Assembly: GCA_026873275.1 (NCBI GenBank)
Contig: JANTUC010000006.1
Span: 1,240,001-1,304,000, forward strand
DNA from: Pseudopithomyces maydicus
Taxonomy: Eukaryota > Ascomycota > Dothideomycetes > Pleosporales > Didymosphaeriaceae
Direction: 5' to 3'
Length of the DNA stretch: 64,000 nt
Made by a program: the position numbers and the translations under genes. The stretch's first letter is position 1; each line of letters begins with the position of its first letter. Below, piece after piece: positions 23,022-32,492 of this stretch. The notes beneath the pieces were generated by a model. The model did no database searches, was not told where the DNA came from, and saw nothing but the letters and a program-made list of their open reading frames with translations.

Positions 23022-24222
23022 ATGAACGCCATAGATGCCGTTTTCGGTCGTTTGTATTCGGTTCCGGTTCCCGATCGCAGGCGCACACGACCATTACAAG
23101 TCATATGCATCGGCCCGTCGCGATCCGGCACGGTAAGGAGCAAGCTAATTGGAACTAAATCACTTCTCGCTCATCATGATATCTAGGATTCACTGAAACA
23201 AGCGCTGATTGAGCTTGGCTACCCAAAAGTCTTCCATGGTTATGAAACCATGCTCCCAACGAATCGACATCAAAAGCCTATACTATCAAAGCTTGTCGCA
23301 AAGAAGTACCACAGCAATTCTCAAGATGGCAATATCACCTTTACAGCTGAAGAATTCGACCAAATCTTTGGTGAATACGACGCGCTGACTGATAGTATGT
23401 AATTCTTGCACACCAAATAATTAAAAAGACAGTTTAACGCGCTTGACAAATACATTTCACCATTGACCTCCTTCCACTAAGACTTAGGACTGCGTAAAGT
23501 TTGTACAAGCTAGCGGTGACGTTACACGGTCAATGTCGATCGCAAACATGTGCGTATCTCTGCTGACTTGGTATCTCTCCCCACAGTGCCATGTGCGAAT
23601 TTTGCTCCCGAGTTAGCCGCCGCATATCCAGAGGCAAAGATCATCCTGAACCGAAGAGAAGATGTAGACGCATGGTATAAGAGCTATGAAGCGACCTTAG
23701 CGGCAAACGGAAGACAATGGTGGTCGTACATATTTTCATGGTTTTCTAGTGACTTGTATTGGTCTAAACGCGTTGTACATCGTGATCTGTTGCCTAATTT
23801 CTTCCGTGGAGAGTTCAGGGCCAACGGCAAGTGGGTACGTTTGAGCTGATGCCTCTCTGCCAGTTACCCATAATGATTGTTGATACGCCTGTCAGATCTA
23901 CCGAGAACACTGTGTAATGGCACGAGGTTTGGTCCCCCCAGAGCGTTTTCTTGAATGGGGCGTTCAGGATGGCTGGGAGCCTTTGTGCCAATTCCTGGGA
24001 AAGGAAGTCCCGAAGAAAGAGTTTCCCAAAGGTAATATGCCGGCTGAATCTTGGAGAAGATTGGGTGAGAACCATGGGAAGTGGATGAGACAAGCTTATT
24101 GGCATGTAGCATTGGTTATTGGAGGGCTGGCTACAACATTTGTACTCATGAAATGGCCTAGGGGCACCGCAAGAATGGTAATGGGTGCTTGTGGTTTCGT
24201 GAGAAAAAGCTTAAAAGGGTAG
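23022..24222 (+). CDS. Sulfotransferase-family P-loop protein (Sulfotransfer_4)
   Basis: Four exons (23022-23132, 23187-23394, 23587-23834, 23896-24222) give 297 aa. The PAPS-binding-like P-loop is GPSRSGTDSLKQAL, split by intron 1 right after Gly-Thr. Then come GYPKVFHGYETM, PCANFAPELAAAYPEAKIILNRREDVDAWYKSY and, near the end, a hydrophobic segment (HVALVIGGLATTFVLM) that could be a membrane anchor. This layout matches the widespread fungal family annotated as P-loop NTPase/sulfotransferase-like. Enzyme activity has rarely been shown, so sulfation is a family-level guess. Intron 2 is long for this window (192 nt) and could hide a small extra exon. It is co-directional with the regulator 660 bases upstream. 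Confidence 0.8.
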
Positions 24223-24390
24223 GCAGTAAGGCAGTAATCATGCAATTATGAACCGAAAAAAGTAAAATCATGCTTGTGCTTCAATCAAGAGTGGTGAGAT
24301 CTGGCCTGGGTGGTAATGGAAGGTGCCGGCGAGTGTTCAGAGAAAGAAAAATAGACCTGCTGGCAAGCAACGACAGACAGGATAACTAAG

Positions 24391-24397
24391 AAAAAAA
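24391..24397 (-). terminator. Pol III terminator-like T7 run
   Basis: Seven T residues on the minus strand begin 15 bases after the tRNA discriminator base. This is the normal position and length for RNA polymerase III termination and supports transcription of the tRNA-like gene. Confidence 0.6.
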
Positions 24398-24411
24398 GAG
24401 ACTAATGTCGC

Positions 24412-24559
24412 TGGCGGTACTGGGAATCGAACTGTTACGACAGTCAGTACACTGTTTACGTTGTATATCCTCTTAGGAGAGGGCCAACCTACCCCAGGCT
24501 GGCGCGGAATTACATGTGCTTTTCCACAACGCGACGTCATACCACTAGACCATACCACC
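24412..24559 (-). tRNA. tRNA-His(GUG)-like gene with two insertions
   Basis: Read on the minus strand, the acceptor stem GGTGGTA/TACCGCC (one G-T pair) closes perfectly and is followed by A73. The D-arm contains TGGTCTAGTGG, a perfect A box. The anticodon loop is TTGTGG with anticodon GTG at 24527-24525. A 16-nt intron at 24523-24508 occupies the canonical 37/38 position and contains CAC, which could pair with the anticodon. The anticodon stem has one T-C mismatch. The T stem CTGGG/CCCAG is perfect and the T loop TTCGATT canonical, but a 61-nt insertion (24432-24492) sits between stem strand and loop. Removing both insertions leaves a 71-nt cloverleaf that looks like a eukaryotic tRNA-His. 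Pol III terminator-like T7 follows. A pseudogene is the alternative. Confidence 0.7.
24432..24492 (-). other. 61-nt insertion between T-stem and T-loop of the tRNA
   Basis: On the minus strand the insertion starts GTAGGT, contains TACTGAC 12 nt or so before its end, and finishes TAACAG. These three elements fit the donor, branch and acceptor consensus of Pezizomycotina spliceosomal introns, and the length is also typical. It lies at tRNA position 53/54, where eukaryotic nuclear tRNAs are not known to me to carry introns. Confidence 0.6.
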
Positions 24560-25978
24560 GTGGTATTCGCAACTGGCTAATGCTGTTGCTTGATTGATGA
24601 TCACATGATTAAGAGTTTATTATATATAGATGTTATTTGTGCATGTGTGCGACAATGTAGATTTGTAGATCCGTCAAACTGCCCACTTAGGGTGGGCCTA
24701 GCCCATGCTCAATTGTCGAAGCGACATGACGGAAAAAATAATCTAGTTTGTGGGTCTCGCTAAATTCACAACGCGGAGAGTTGATGCAAACCTCAATTGA
24801 GTAAAATGCATACATGTATGAAAAAAGATATAGATTACATTATTTAGTGCAACTCTGATTCAGCATTTCGAGTGGTGGTGGATAAGCTCAACGTATACCA
24901 TACCATCAGGTGTGCAGGATGTGGGAGCCCCACCCGCTCTACTGCAATTATTGTTTTATTTCAAGAGATTAAAGTAACCCCTCTCGATTTATGGCGCTCT
25001 GGAACATATAAATGATGATAAATAGCCCGATTTTAAAAGTGCTGTCTATTCGAGCAATAGAAGTTTGAACATCATCCATGAAGTGGTGCGTAAAGCGCGG
25101 TTGTGTTTGTGATTGACTAAAGAAGTGATCAGATAGTTAACCTGCGATTTTACCGTACTCTTTCACATACTGTCCTCTACGATAATCAAGTGAGACGCCG
25201 TATGAACAGCTTAAAGAAGTCGGCTAGCAATTCTACTTTGCTGGCCCTCACCCAAGGCCATAATACCGATAGATATAAATCTTATATCGCTGTTTGTACT
25301 TCGGAACAATTTTAGCTTGCAAAAAGAAAAGAAATCACTGTGTATCATGAAATTAAAGAGATTGGGTATTTTGCAGTGCAAAAGGCACTCTCTCTAGCTA
25401 TGTGCTGTGTGAGAATGATCTATTCTAGTGTATTTTGTTACTCATGTCAGCCTCTGTGAGTGCAATCGCAGGCAATATCCCTCGCTTATAAGTATGTTCC
25501 TCTTACAGAGTTGTCTCATTGCATAGACGTCGTGGGCGATGTAGGTTAGGTGTAGCGGTAGATTTCACATCTAGCGTCCTCTCATCAATCTCATTTATCT
25601 TTCATGCTCGACGTGTCATTCTATTATACATTTGTTGAAGAACCATGTTTATGGCATTAGGGTTGCTGCTATCGAAATGATCTAATCAGGTCCCCACGAC
25701 GACAACTCATAGACTAATACAAAAATCAACAGGCCAGCCAAGTGACACCTCTCCTCAGAAAGCTTTTGGTATTTATTATGTAATTTCTTTTAAAGAAGAA
25801 AAATCTTGACGCAATTTTCACATTTCTCACAAGCACCACACAGATGTCGAACCCAAAGTAGCGTATGTACAATCCCATTAACGCCCCGCCCATTCCACCC
25901 AAAAACACACCACACACAAGACCGCCAGTTCAACACCAAACAAGAAACGGGGTATCATTCTGACATTATCTCACGTAG
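24560..25978. other. AT-rich gene-poor tract
   Basis: About 1.4 kb with no meaningful open frame on either strand. Composition is clearly AT-richer than the flanking housekeeping DNA. I see no terminal repeats or transposase remnants; a decayed transposon would be one explanation but I cannot show it. Confidence 0.5.
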
Positions 25979-26972
25979 CTAGAAAGACTTCTGAATCAGG
26001 CCCTCTGTGGGCTTCACCCGCTGCGCCCACTCGGTCCAGCTCCCGTCATAAATACGCCTGTTCGTCTGCGGGTATCCCGCTTCCGTCAATGCTGTGTCCA
26101 CGATGGCAGCCGTGACGCCAGTACCGCAGCTGCTGATGATGGGTTTCGAGGGGTCGACGCCTAGCTTTGCGAGGATTTGCTTCAGCTCGGAGGCGGGGAG
26201 GAGGGTTTTGTCGTCGGGGTGGAGGAGGTGGGTGGTGGCTACGTTGGTGGACTGGGGCATGTGGCCCGAGGAGAGGCCTGGGGTATGCAATTAGCGTGGG
26301 TGCGTCAGGGCGGTTTATAGGTAGTAGGGGGTAGGGCACACCTTCTCGGGGCTCGGGATCGGTACCCGCCCATCGGCCTGCTGGTCTGGCGTCTAGCACC
26401 TGGACCTCTTCGGCACCCTCCTTGCCCAGATCCTTTACGATTTCTTTGACCTCTTCGAACGCAGCGACTTTGCTCTTGTCTAGTTCGGGGACGGGGTAGT
26501 CGACTCTCTGGACCTCTTCCGGTTCACCGCTTTCCGTCGGGAAGCCGTCCCTGGCCCAGACCTTGAAGTTGTTCAGGATGTGGACGTTGGGGTGACCGAA
26601 GATCTGCAAGGTCCATGCAACGCGGGGCGCAGAGAAGATGCCGAGCTCCTTCGAATCGTAGACCACCACGCTGTCGTCCTTGCGGATGCCCAAGCGGCCC
26701 ATTGCGTTGGCGAAATCTTTGGCGGATGGCAGCATGTGTGGGTAGGGAGAGTTCTGGTCTTTCACATCATCCAGGTCGAAGAAGCGGGCGTGGGGAATGC
26801 GGCTTTCTTTGAAGGTGTCGATCCCCGTCCTGCCATCGTTGGGCAGGAACCACGACGCACAGAGCGGAATGATCCGCGGGGCGGTCGAAAGCTTGCTGTA
26901 TACATTCTTCTTGAGGGCAGAGTCCAGCTCGGCTGGGGTGACAATGTACGAGGTGAGTGTGTACTGAGACAT
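25979..26972 (-). CDS. 3-mercaptopyruvate/thiosulfate sulfurtransferase (tandem rhodanese)
   Basis: Exon 1 is 26972-26342 and exon 2 is 26277-25979, with a 64-nt GT-AG intron, giving 309 aa. The N-terminal inactive rhodanese domain includes YIVTPAELDSAL, ARFFDLDDVKD and VVVYDSKELGIFSAPRVAW. The active C-terminal domain has VLDARPAGRWAGTDPEPREG joined across the intron to SSGHMPQS, and the catalytic loop SSCGTGVTA whose Cys carries the persulfide. The enzyme moves sulfur from 3-mercaptopyruvate or thiosulfate to acceptors; in fungi it works in cysteine catabolism, sulfide handling and tRNA thiolation. ATG at 26972 is used because the longer frame starts only at TTG. It is divergent from APC11, sharing a 509-bp promoter region. 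Confidence 0.9.
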
Positions 26973-27481
26973 TGTGCGTCTTCCCCCGCCAGCGGCCGTA
27001 CGGAAAAGGAGGGGAGGGGTCGGAAAGTGGCACGGAAAGTGGTAAGGAGCATGTTGGAAGCTGGAGTGGGTCGACAATGGTCAGTAGTCAGCGTGTGGGA
27101 AGAGCCGAAGTGCAATGGCCAGGGTCAGTAGCTCTATAAGTGCGGATGGGTAGCTCGAGCTTGCGGATCAGTGCATGCGCGATGTTTGTGCGTTCCCGCG
27201 GGCGGCTGGCGGCCCTGGAAGCGGCAAAAGAATCGATTGGCCGGCTCTTCAGCTTACGCAATACGATAGATTGGCACGACGGGGGCGCGTTTGGACGTGG
27301 GCGAGGAAGTCGTCGGGCTGGATCAGCGTGAAGGTCGATAACATTAGCGTGGATTCCGTCATTGAGGAAAAGCGGAGACGTCCAGTTCAGCCCCCGCACC
27401 CCTGCGCGTTTGTCTGTCGCCCCGCCCGAAGCAGCCCGTCAAGCCTCGCCAGCGACCCAGGTCGAAGCTTGAGAAGACGCC
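26973..27481. promoter_or_regulatory. Divergent promoter region
   Basis: Lies between the start of the leftward sulfurtransferase and the start of the rightward APC11 gene. Open frames here are shadows of each other and not conserved-looking. Confidence 0.5.
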
Positions 27482-27947
27482 ATGAAGGTGACCATCAAGG
27501 AGTGGAACGCCGTCGCGGCCTGGCGATGGGACATGCCCGATGACGACGTGTGCGGTATCTGTCGCAACCCGTACGACAGCACCTGCTCCAAGTGCAAGTT
27601 TCCAGGCGACGATTGCCCGCTGTGTATGTGGACATGGTCACGCCATCAGCTATGTACATGCTAACGCTGCATAGTGCTCGGCGAATGCAACCACTCCTTC
27701 CACATGGTAAGGCGATCCTGTGTCGTGGACATGAGCTTGGACTGACATGGGACAGCATTGCATCTTCTCGTGGCTGAAGCAGGAGAGCGCCCAGGACAAA
27801 TGCCCCATGTGCCGCCAGCGTATGACAAACTTCCCAAGATGCAAATAGCTTCTTCTAACAGACGCAGCATTCAAGAGCAAGAACCAGGAAGCTGGTGCCA
27901 CCGAGGCCGAGACGCAAGACACCAACCCGGATACAAGTCCTTTGTGA
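27482..27947 (+). CDS. APC11: Anaphase-promoting complex RING-H2 subunit Apc11
   Basis: Four exons (27482-27623, 27675-27706, 27756-27819, 27862-27947) give 107 aa. The sequence MKVTIKEWNAVAAWRWD, CGIC, CSKCKFPGDDCPLLLGECNHSFHMHC, SWLKQES and CPMCRQ matches Apc11 across its whole length. Extra zinc ligands (CSKC insertion) distinguish Apc11 from ordinary RING-H2 proteins. It pairs with the Apc2 cullin to form the catalytic core of the APC/C ubiquitin ligase, which triggers anaphase and mitotic exit in the nucleus. The tail after CPMCRQ (HAAFKSKNQEAGATEAETQD) is longer than the yeast end and low-complexity. Three introns in a gene this short hide it from simple ORF searches. Confidence 0.95.
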
Positions 27948-28347
27948 TGACCTCCTCCATCATCTCGACCCGTGTGCTCTTCTTGACCGGCTTTTTTGGG
28001 GGTGGCTTCCCGGCTTCGCACTTTTGGATAGTGTAGAACTTCTTGAGCGTACGTGGGCACGATTGATCTGTTGTATAGCATGGCATAATTTCGTTTGGCG
28101 TTGGAAGATACCCATTGAATGCCCTTCTGCGGCCCATCACCCGAGCCTTTGTTGCCCCCTGCGTATATAGGCTTATAGAAAGGTTACTCCATCAAGACTA
28201 TGGATCACATCACAAGTGTTGGTCGCGTCGGACACGCGCTCACGCGTTGGCGGTAGCCTAACCCCATGTTCTGGCACGTCTCACTATCGATAAGAGCTCC
28301 CCAACCCATCCTTCAGCCCTACCCGCCCCTACCCCAACATTCCAACC
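27948..28347. other. Intergenic
   Basis: 3' UTR of APC11 and promoter of the next gene. Nothing else seen. Confidence 0.5.
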
Positions 28348-29208
28348 ATGTCTGCCAGTCCGAGGCCTGCGAGGGCGACGCCCGTATCGCTGAACGCGCC
28401 CTCGCCGAATCCACCGCATTCGCCGTCCGTCTTTCAGTCTGATGAGCCTCATGACGAGCCGCCCGAGGAATACCAGGCTGAAGGCGTTGCCTGGGAAGAC
28501 GAAGACGAAATAGCTTACCCAGAGCCCACCTCAGAGCATACGCTGCTGCCGCCGCCCAATTTCAGGCCCTTCTTTACCGTTGTAGACGATCCCTCGACGG
28601 GTGAACACTACCATCCCTTCGTTCATTACGTATTCGCCGACGATGACCCCGTCATCGTCACTGCCGCCGCAATGCGGAGCCTCGGTTTAGACGACACGAA
28701 ATACCTCCCACAACCCGAGCAAGATCAGAGGGAGCACGATGAACCAGATCAGGAGCTGCCAGTAGAGTCTCCACTTCCGCCACCACTCTCCGCGACCAAC
28801 GAGCGCTTCATCATCATCGATGTCGCTGCGGATGGCCAGACCATTGTCGATGCCCAGTCCATGTCGCCCGACTGGCAGATTACCAACGCCTCGACACGCA
28901 TCGCGCCTTCCTTTGACGAATCGTCGCCAGATTCGGGATACATGCTACAGATAGAGGGCGTCGAGGTGCCGAGGCAGAACAAGGGCAAAGGGAAGAGTCA
29001 GCTTGGGGAATCGAAGCTGAGAGAGGCCCGGGAAAGGAGTCAGGGCGACATATTCGGTGCCCTGGATAGCCTTGTGGCCTCGGTGGATGGCAATTTGGAA
29101 GTCGCGGGGAAGATCACTCGGGCGCCCTTTCCAGAGACGCGTCCTCCCAACGCCGGTTCGGAACGGCTTGCACCAGTGCTCTTTCCAGACACAAACTCGA
29201 CCTCCTAA
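28348..29208 (+). CDS. Uncharacterised acidic, disordered protein
   Basis: Single-exon frame of 286 aa from an ATG in a good context (AACCATGTC). I recognise no domain. The N-terminus is Pro/Ser-rich, followed by a very acidic stretch (EEYQAEGVAWEDEDEIAYPE). The middle holds a folded-looking part (FRPFFTVVDDPSTGEHYHPF and RFIIIDVAADGQTIVDAQS), which may be a small conserved domain. A basic/charged helix (KLREARERS) comes later. Codon use and length suggest a real gene, and the folded middle argues against chance. Function and location are unknown. The gene following at 29279 is co-directional, 70 bases downstream. Confidence 0.65.
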   Translation: MSASPRPARATPVSLNAPSPNPPHSPSVFQSDEPHDEPPEEYQAEGVAWEDEDEIAYPEPTSEHTLLPPPNFRPFFTVVDDPSTGEHYHPFVHYVFADDDPVIVTAAAMRSLGLDDTKYLPQPEQDQREHDEPDQELPVESPLPPPLSATNERFIIIDVAADGQTIVDAQSMSPDWQITNASTRIAPSFDESSPDSGYMLQIEGVEVPRQNKGKGKSQLGESKLREARERSQGDIFGALDSLVASVDGNLEVAGKITRAPFPETRPPNAGSERLAPVLFPDTNSTS

Positions 29209-29278
29209 ACTGCATGCCGTTCGGACAATCCTCACGCTCTCCTAAAGCCCCCTCACAGCTCTCCGTGAAAACAAAATC

Positions 29279-30012
29279 ATGCTCACCTTTGTCCTTGTGT
29301 TCTTCCTAACCTCGTTTTGGCCCGCTGTCGTGTGCGCCACAGCAGAGCGACGCTGCAACCATCTCAAGGGCGTAGACAATCATGGCCTCATGAACATTGC
29401 CGGGATCGACATGGCCAATTTCATGCACTATGGTCTGGGCCTCGTCAGAGTTGTTGCAACGCGGTACGTCTACATAGGACATTCACTGGACGAAAAACAC
29501 TCCCAGCACAACTCATGCTGGTCGACCCCAGCAGACCCCCTTCCTCTCAACATATGCCGGGTTGTCATGTCTGTCACTTCGCCTATGCTCACCGAGCCGC
29601 TCCGAGCAGAGCTCTGGCTGCCTGACAACAACAATGGACAGATCAGCTTCATTGACAACCCTGATTTCGAAGGCTGTGAGTTTGTCCAGGCTGTAGGTCA
29701 TTTGACAAGCTTGCTGACGGCTATAAAGGTGTCGACCACCGCACCATGTTGGATAGCGTTATGATAGGCAATGCCGCATTGACCCTTGACCGAATTGTTA
29801 TCGAACGCCCATGGGATATCGCAATCGCCGTCTGGATAATGCATTTTATATGCTTATTTGTGGTCTTCATCGTGTGTTATTGGTGTTACAGCGCCATGGC
29901 CGCACCCGCTATACGTGCTCGCTACCTCCAACACCAAATGACCACCGGGGCTGCCGAGGACGCTCACAAAGAAAGGGTTCGCAGGGTGCTCGCGCAGGAG
30001 ACAGCATTATAA
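29279..30012 (+). CDS. Uncharacterised secretory-pathway protein with C-terminal TM
   Basis: Exons 29279-29675 and 29729-30012 give 226 aa. The 53-nt intron has a GTGAGT donor, a CTGAC branch and an AAG acceptor. The N-terminus is a strong signal sequence or anchor (MLTFVLVFFLTSFWPAVVCA). A second hydrophobic helix (IAIAVWIMHFICLFVVFIVC) near residue 175 is followed by a short charged tail. This suggests a single-pass type I membrane protein with about 150 residues outside or in the ER lumen. The luminal part contains ADPLPLNICRVVMSV and LRAELWLPDNNNGQISF, which I do not recognise. A possible extra intron (GTACGT at about 29465) cannot be excluded. Confidence 0.6.
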
Positions 30013-30292
30013 ATGCATGCACTTTAGAGTGCGAAGAGCATCGGGATCTAAGCGGTGCTCTGACGGATCCCTGCATTAGCGCACACTTTCGAGGCCTCGG
30101 TCCCGATTTACGATGCCGGAGGTGCGTTGGTTGGTCTCGATACGGTGGCGTCCCCGCAGTGTGGGGTAGTTGGGAGTACATACAATATCTACGCATTGCA
30201 CTGTCAACATCTTTAGAACTGGATAGATACTCTCTCAAGTTACTGTTACCATTGCAAAGCTCCTAGCACAAGGCACCATCTCGAGGCCCAGC

Positions 30293-31468
30293 ATGTTTTA
30301 CGAACCGGGAAAGACAGACCACAACCTTCCTCATGATCCCTTCAAGGTTAGTATCGAATCACCGTTTCGGACGGTATCAGCATTTTTTTTATCTGCCAAA
30401 TGATATGTACCCAGGCGTTCGAATCATCCTCTACGCCTCCTATTCCAACATTGTTTCTAATCTTGTCACCTACCACCTTGTTTCTAAACACATGTACATA
30501 CTTTTGCCAAACAATGTCCTCAGATCCCCAATCCACCCCTCTCCCCACCCACAACAACTCTCTAACCCCCCACCCAAAAGGCATGCGTCATTCCCCGCCC
30601 CATCGGCTGGATCTCCACCCTCTCCCCCACGGGCACCCCCAACTTAGCACCTTACTCCCAGTTCAACAACCTAACCTTCGACCCCCTACGTCATGTTCAG
30701 CGCGAACCAGACCCCTTCCGCGGCCCAAAAAGACACCGTCGTCAATGTGGAGGCTACGGGGGTGTTTTGCTGGAATCTGGCAACGTATGCGTTGAAGGAT
30801 GCGGTGAATGCGACGTCAGAGCAGGTCGGGCCCGAGGTTGATGAGTGCGTTTTTCTTTTCTTTTTACAAATTCCTACTGCGATGTGCATTCGAAGGAGTG
30901 TGCTTGCATATAACACCTGTCATTGCAAACCTTCCTTTACGCCATTTCTTCTCCGATCATTTTAGGATCAACCATATTAGCCGCAACACCTTTTCAATTT
31001 ATCTTTCCAATCCCCCACCGCTCACACCCACCCAGATTCCAAAAAGCAAACCTCGACAAACAGCCTTCCCACCTCTCCACCGTCCTCGTCAACGGCCTCC
31101 CCACCAAAGTCCCCATGGTCCAAGCCTCCCCTATCAAATTCGAATGCACCCACTACACCACCCTGCGGCTCCCCGGGAACCCGCCCATGGGCGCCGTCGA
31201 CGTGGTCATCGGGCGAGTGGTCGGCATTCACATCGACGAGGCAGTACTGACGGATGGGAAGATTGACATCAAGAAAACGGTGCCGATTGCGAGGTGTGGG
31301 TATTTTGAGTATACGGCAGTTAGGGAGGTGTTTGAGATGAGGATTCCCGGGGAGGATCCAGATAGGTGGGCGGGGTTGGAGGGGAGTGTGAGGGGGAATA
31401 GGGAGATGCAGAGGAGGAGGGAGGAGGTGGAGGGGGAGAAGGAGGGGGAGAAGGAGAAGAAGGGGTAG
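30293..31468 (+). CDS. Flavin-reductase-like FMN-binding protein, with apparent frame break
   Basis: Exons 30293-30346, 30581-30844 and 31036-31468. The start MFYEPGKTDHNLPHDPFK, then VIPRPIGWISTLSPTGTPNLAPYSQF, VMFSANQ and GVFCWNLATYALKDAVNATSE match the fungal DIM6/NTAB flavin-reductase-like family. Members bind FMN, and reductase activity is known for relatives; the substrate is unknown. Within exon 2 the frame changes at the C5 run 30682-30686: NLTFDP lies before it and YVMFSAN after it, two bases short of the family's usual D-P-P-Y. Corrected length would be about 250 aa. The C-terminal tail (RREEVEGEKEGEKEKKG) is charged and low-complexity. Confidence 0.83.
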
Positions 31469-32492
31469 CGAGGGTATGGTGGGGGTGAGAGATGGGGTGG
31501 GGGGAGATGGATGTATTCTGGGGTGAAAGAGGATATTAGATTTGGTGGTATAGAGTCTTCTAGTGATGAGAACCGAGCAGATTTGTTTCCTCGTGACTAA
31601 TTATTGCTGGATAATTTCCAGCTCTGCGTCTCACGCTCTTCGTATTTTGGCTTGCCAGATACAAGTGGTCACGTTGAGTACATAATTCTGTGCAGCATGG
31701 CTGTATCCTATGATTTTCAATTATTGTCGTAAGAACCTATACAGGTCATGCCGACTCCAGCCACCAAGGGCAAACTAGACGTAACGAATCCAACAATGAT
31801 ATTGCCTACTTACATATCTAATCTTATGGATTGTAGTCAGGGAAACCTTGTCGACTCGTCTTCTGACGCTGCATTCTCTCGATCTCCAGGTCAATCAGTA
31901 ACGAAGGAAATCTTAGGTCTACCAACTTATCTATTCTGCCAGCACACACGACGGAGATTAACCTTGTATAACACTCACACTGGGAGGCGCAGTAATCTAC
32001 CAGGATCTGAAACTGTCGGGCGTAATTAAGTAAGTCCTGGGGCAATGACCTGGATTCTGACAGGACCGAGTTCCGCACCTTGATCATCCATGCAAGAAGG
32101 CGATATTTACTGGTTGATCAATAACGAAACCCACGCAGATGAGCTTGTTTAGATGTATGGACGGAGGGGTATGTATATAAAAACCATGTCAGATGATCTT
32201 TAATTAAATTTTCTTTAATCAACTACAGGTTTAACGAACATGAATTGACCTGTCATGATCCTTGCGACGATAATCGAAATAATCGAATGACTTGTGGCTG
32301 AGTGCAATCCTTAGCGTTAGGCGAGCACGTGTCGTGTCAGCCCTACCAGGCAGTCGTTGGTAGATAAATAAGTAGCTCTATACTGTTTCGACCCTGTGAC
32401 ATCTTCAAGTCATCACCAGCACCGCCTGATTGGAAGAGAACCGTCGTTTTCTCATGACATCGCTCCTCATCTGCTGGATACCATCTGGATAA
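31469..32492. other. Intergenic
   Basis: Begins G-rich as the end of the flavin-reductase gene's 3' region, then becomes AT-rich. Short frames at 31748-32087 are on both strands and unconvincing. No RNA gene or repeat recognised. Confidence 0.45.

Noticed and set aside
24560..25978. Decayed transposon
   Set aside because: AT-rich and gene-free, but no terminal repeats, target-site duplications or protein remnants were visible, so I leave it as unexplained.
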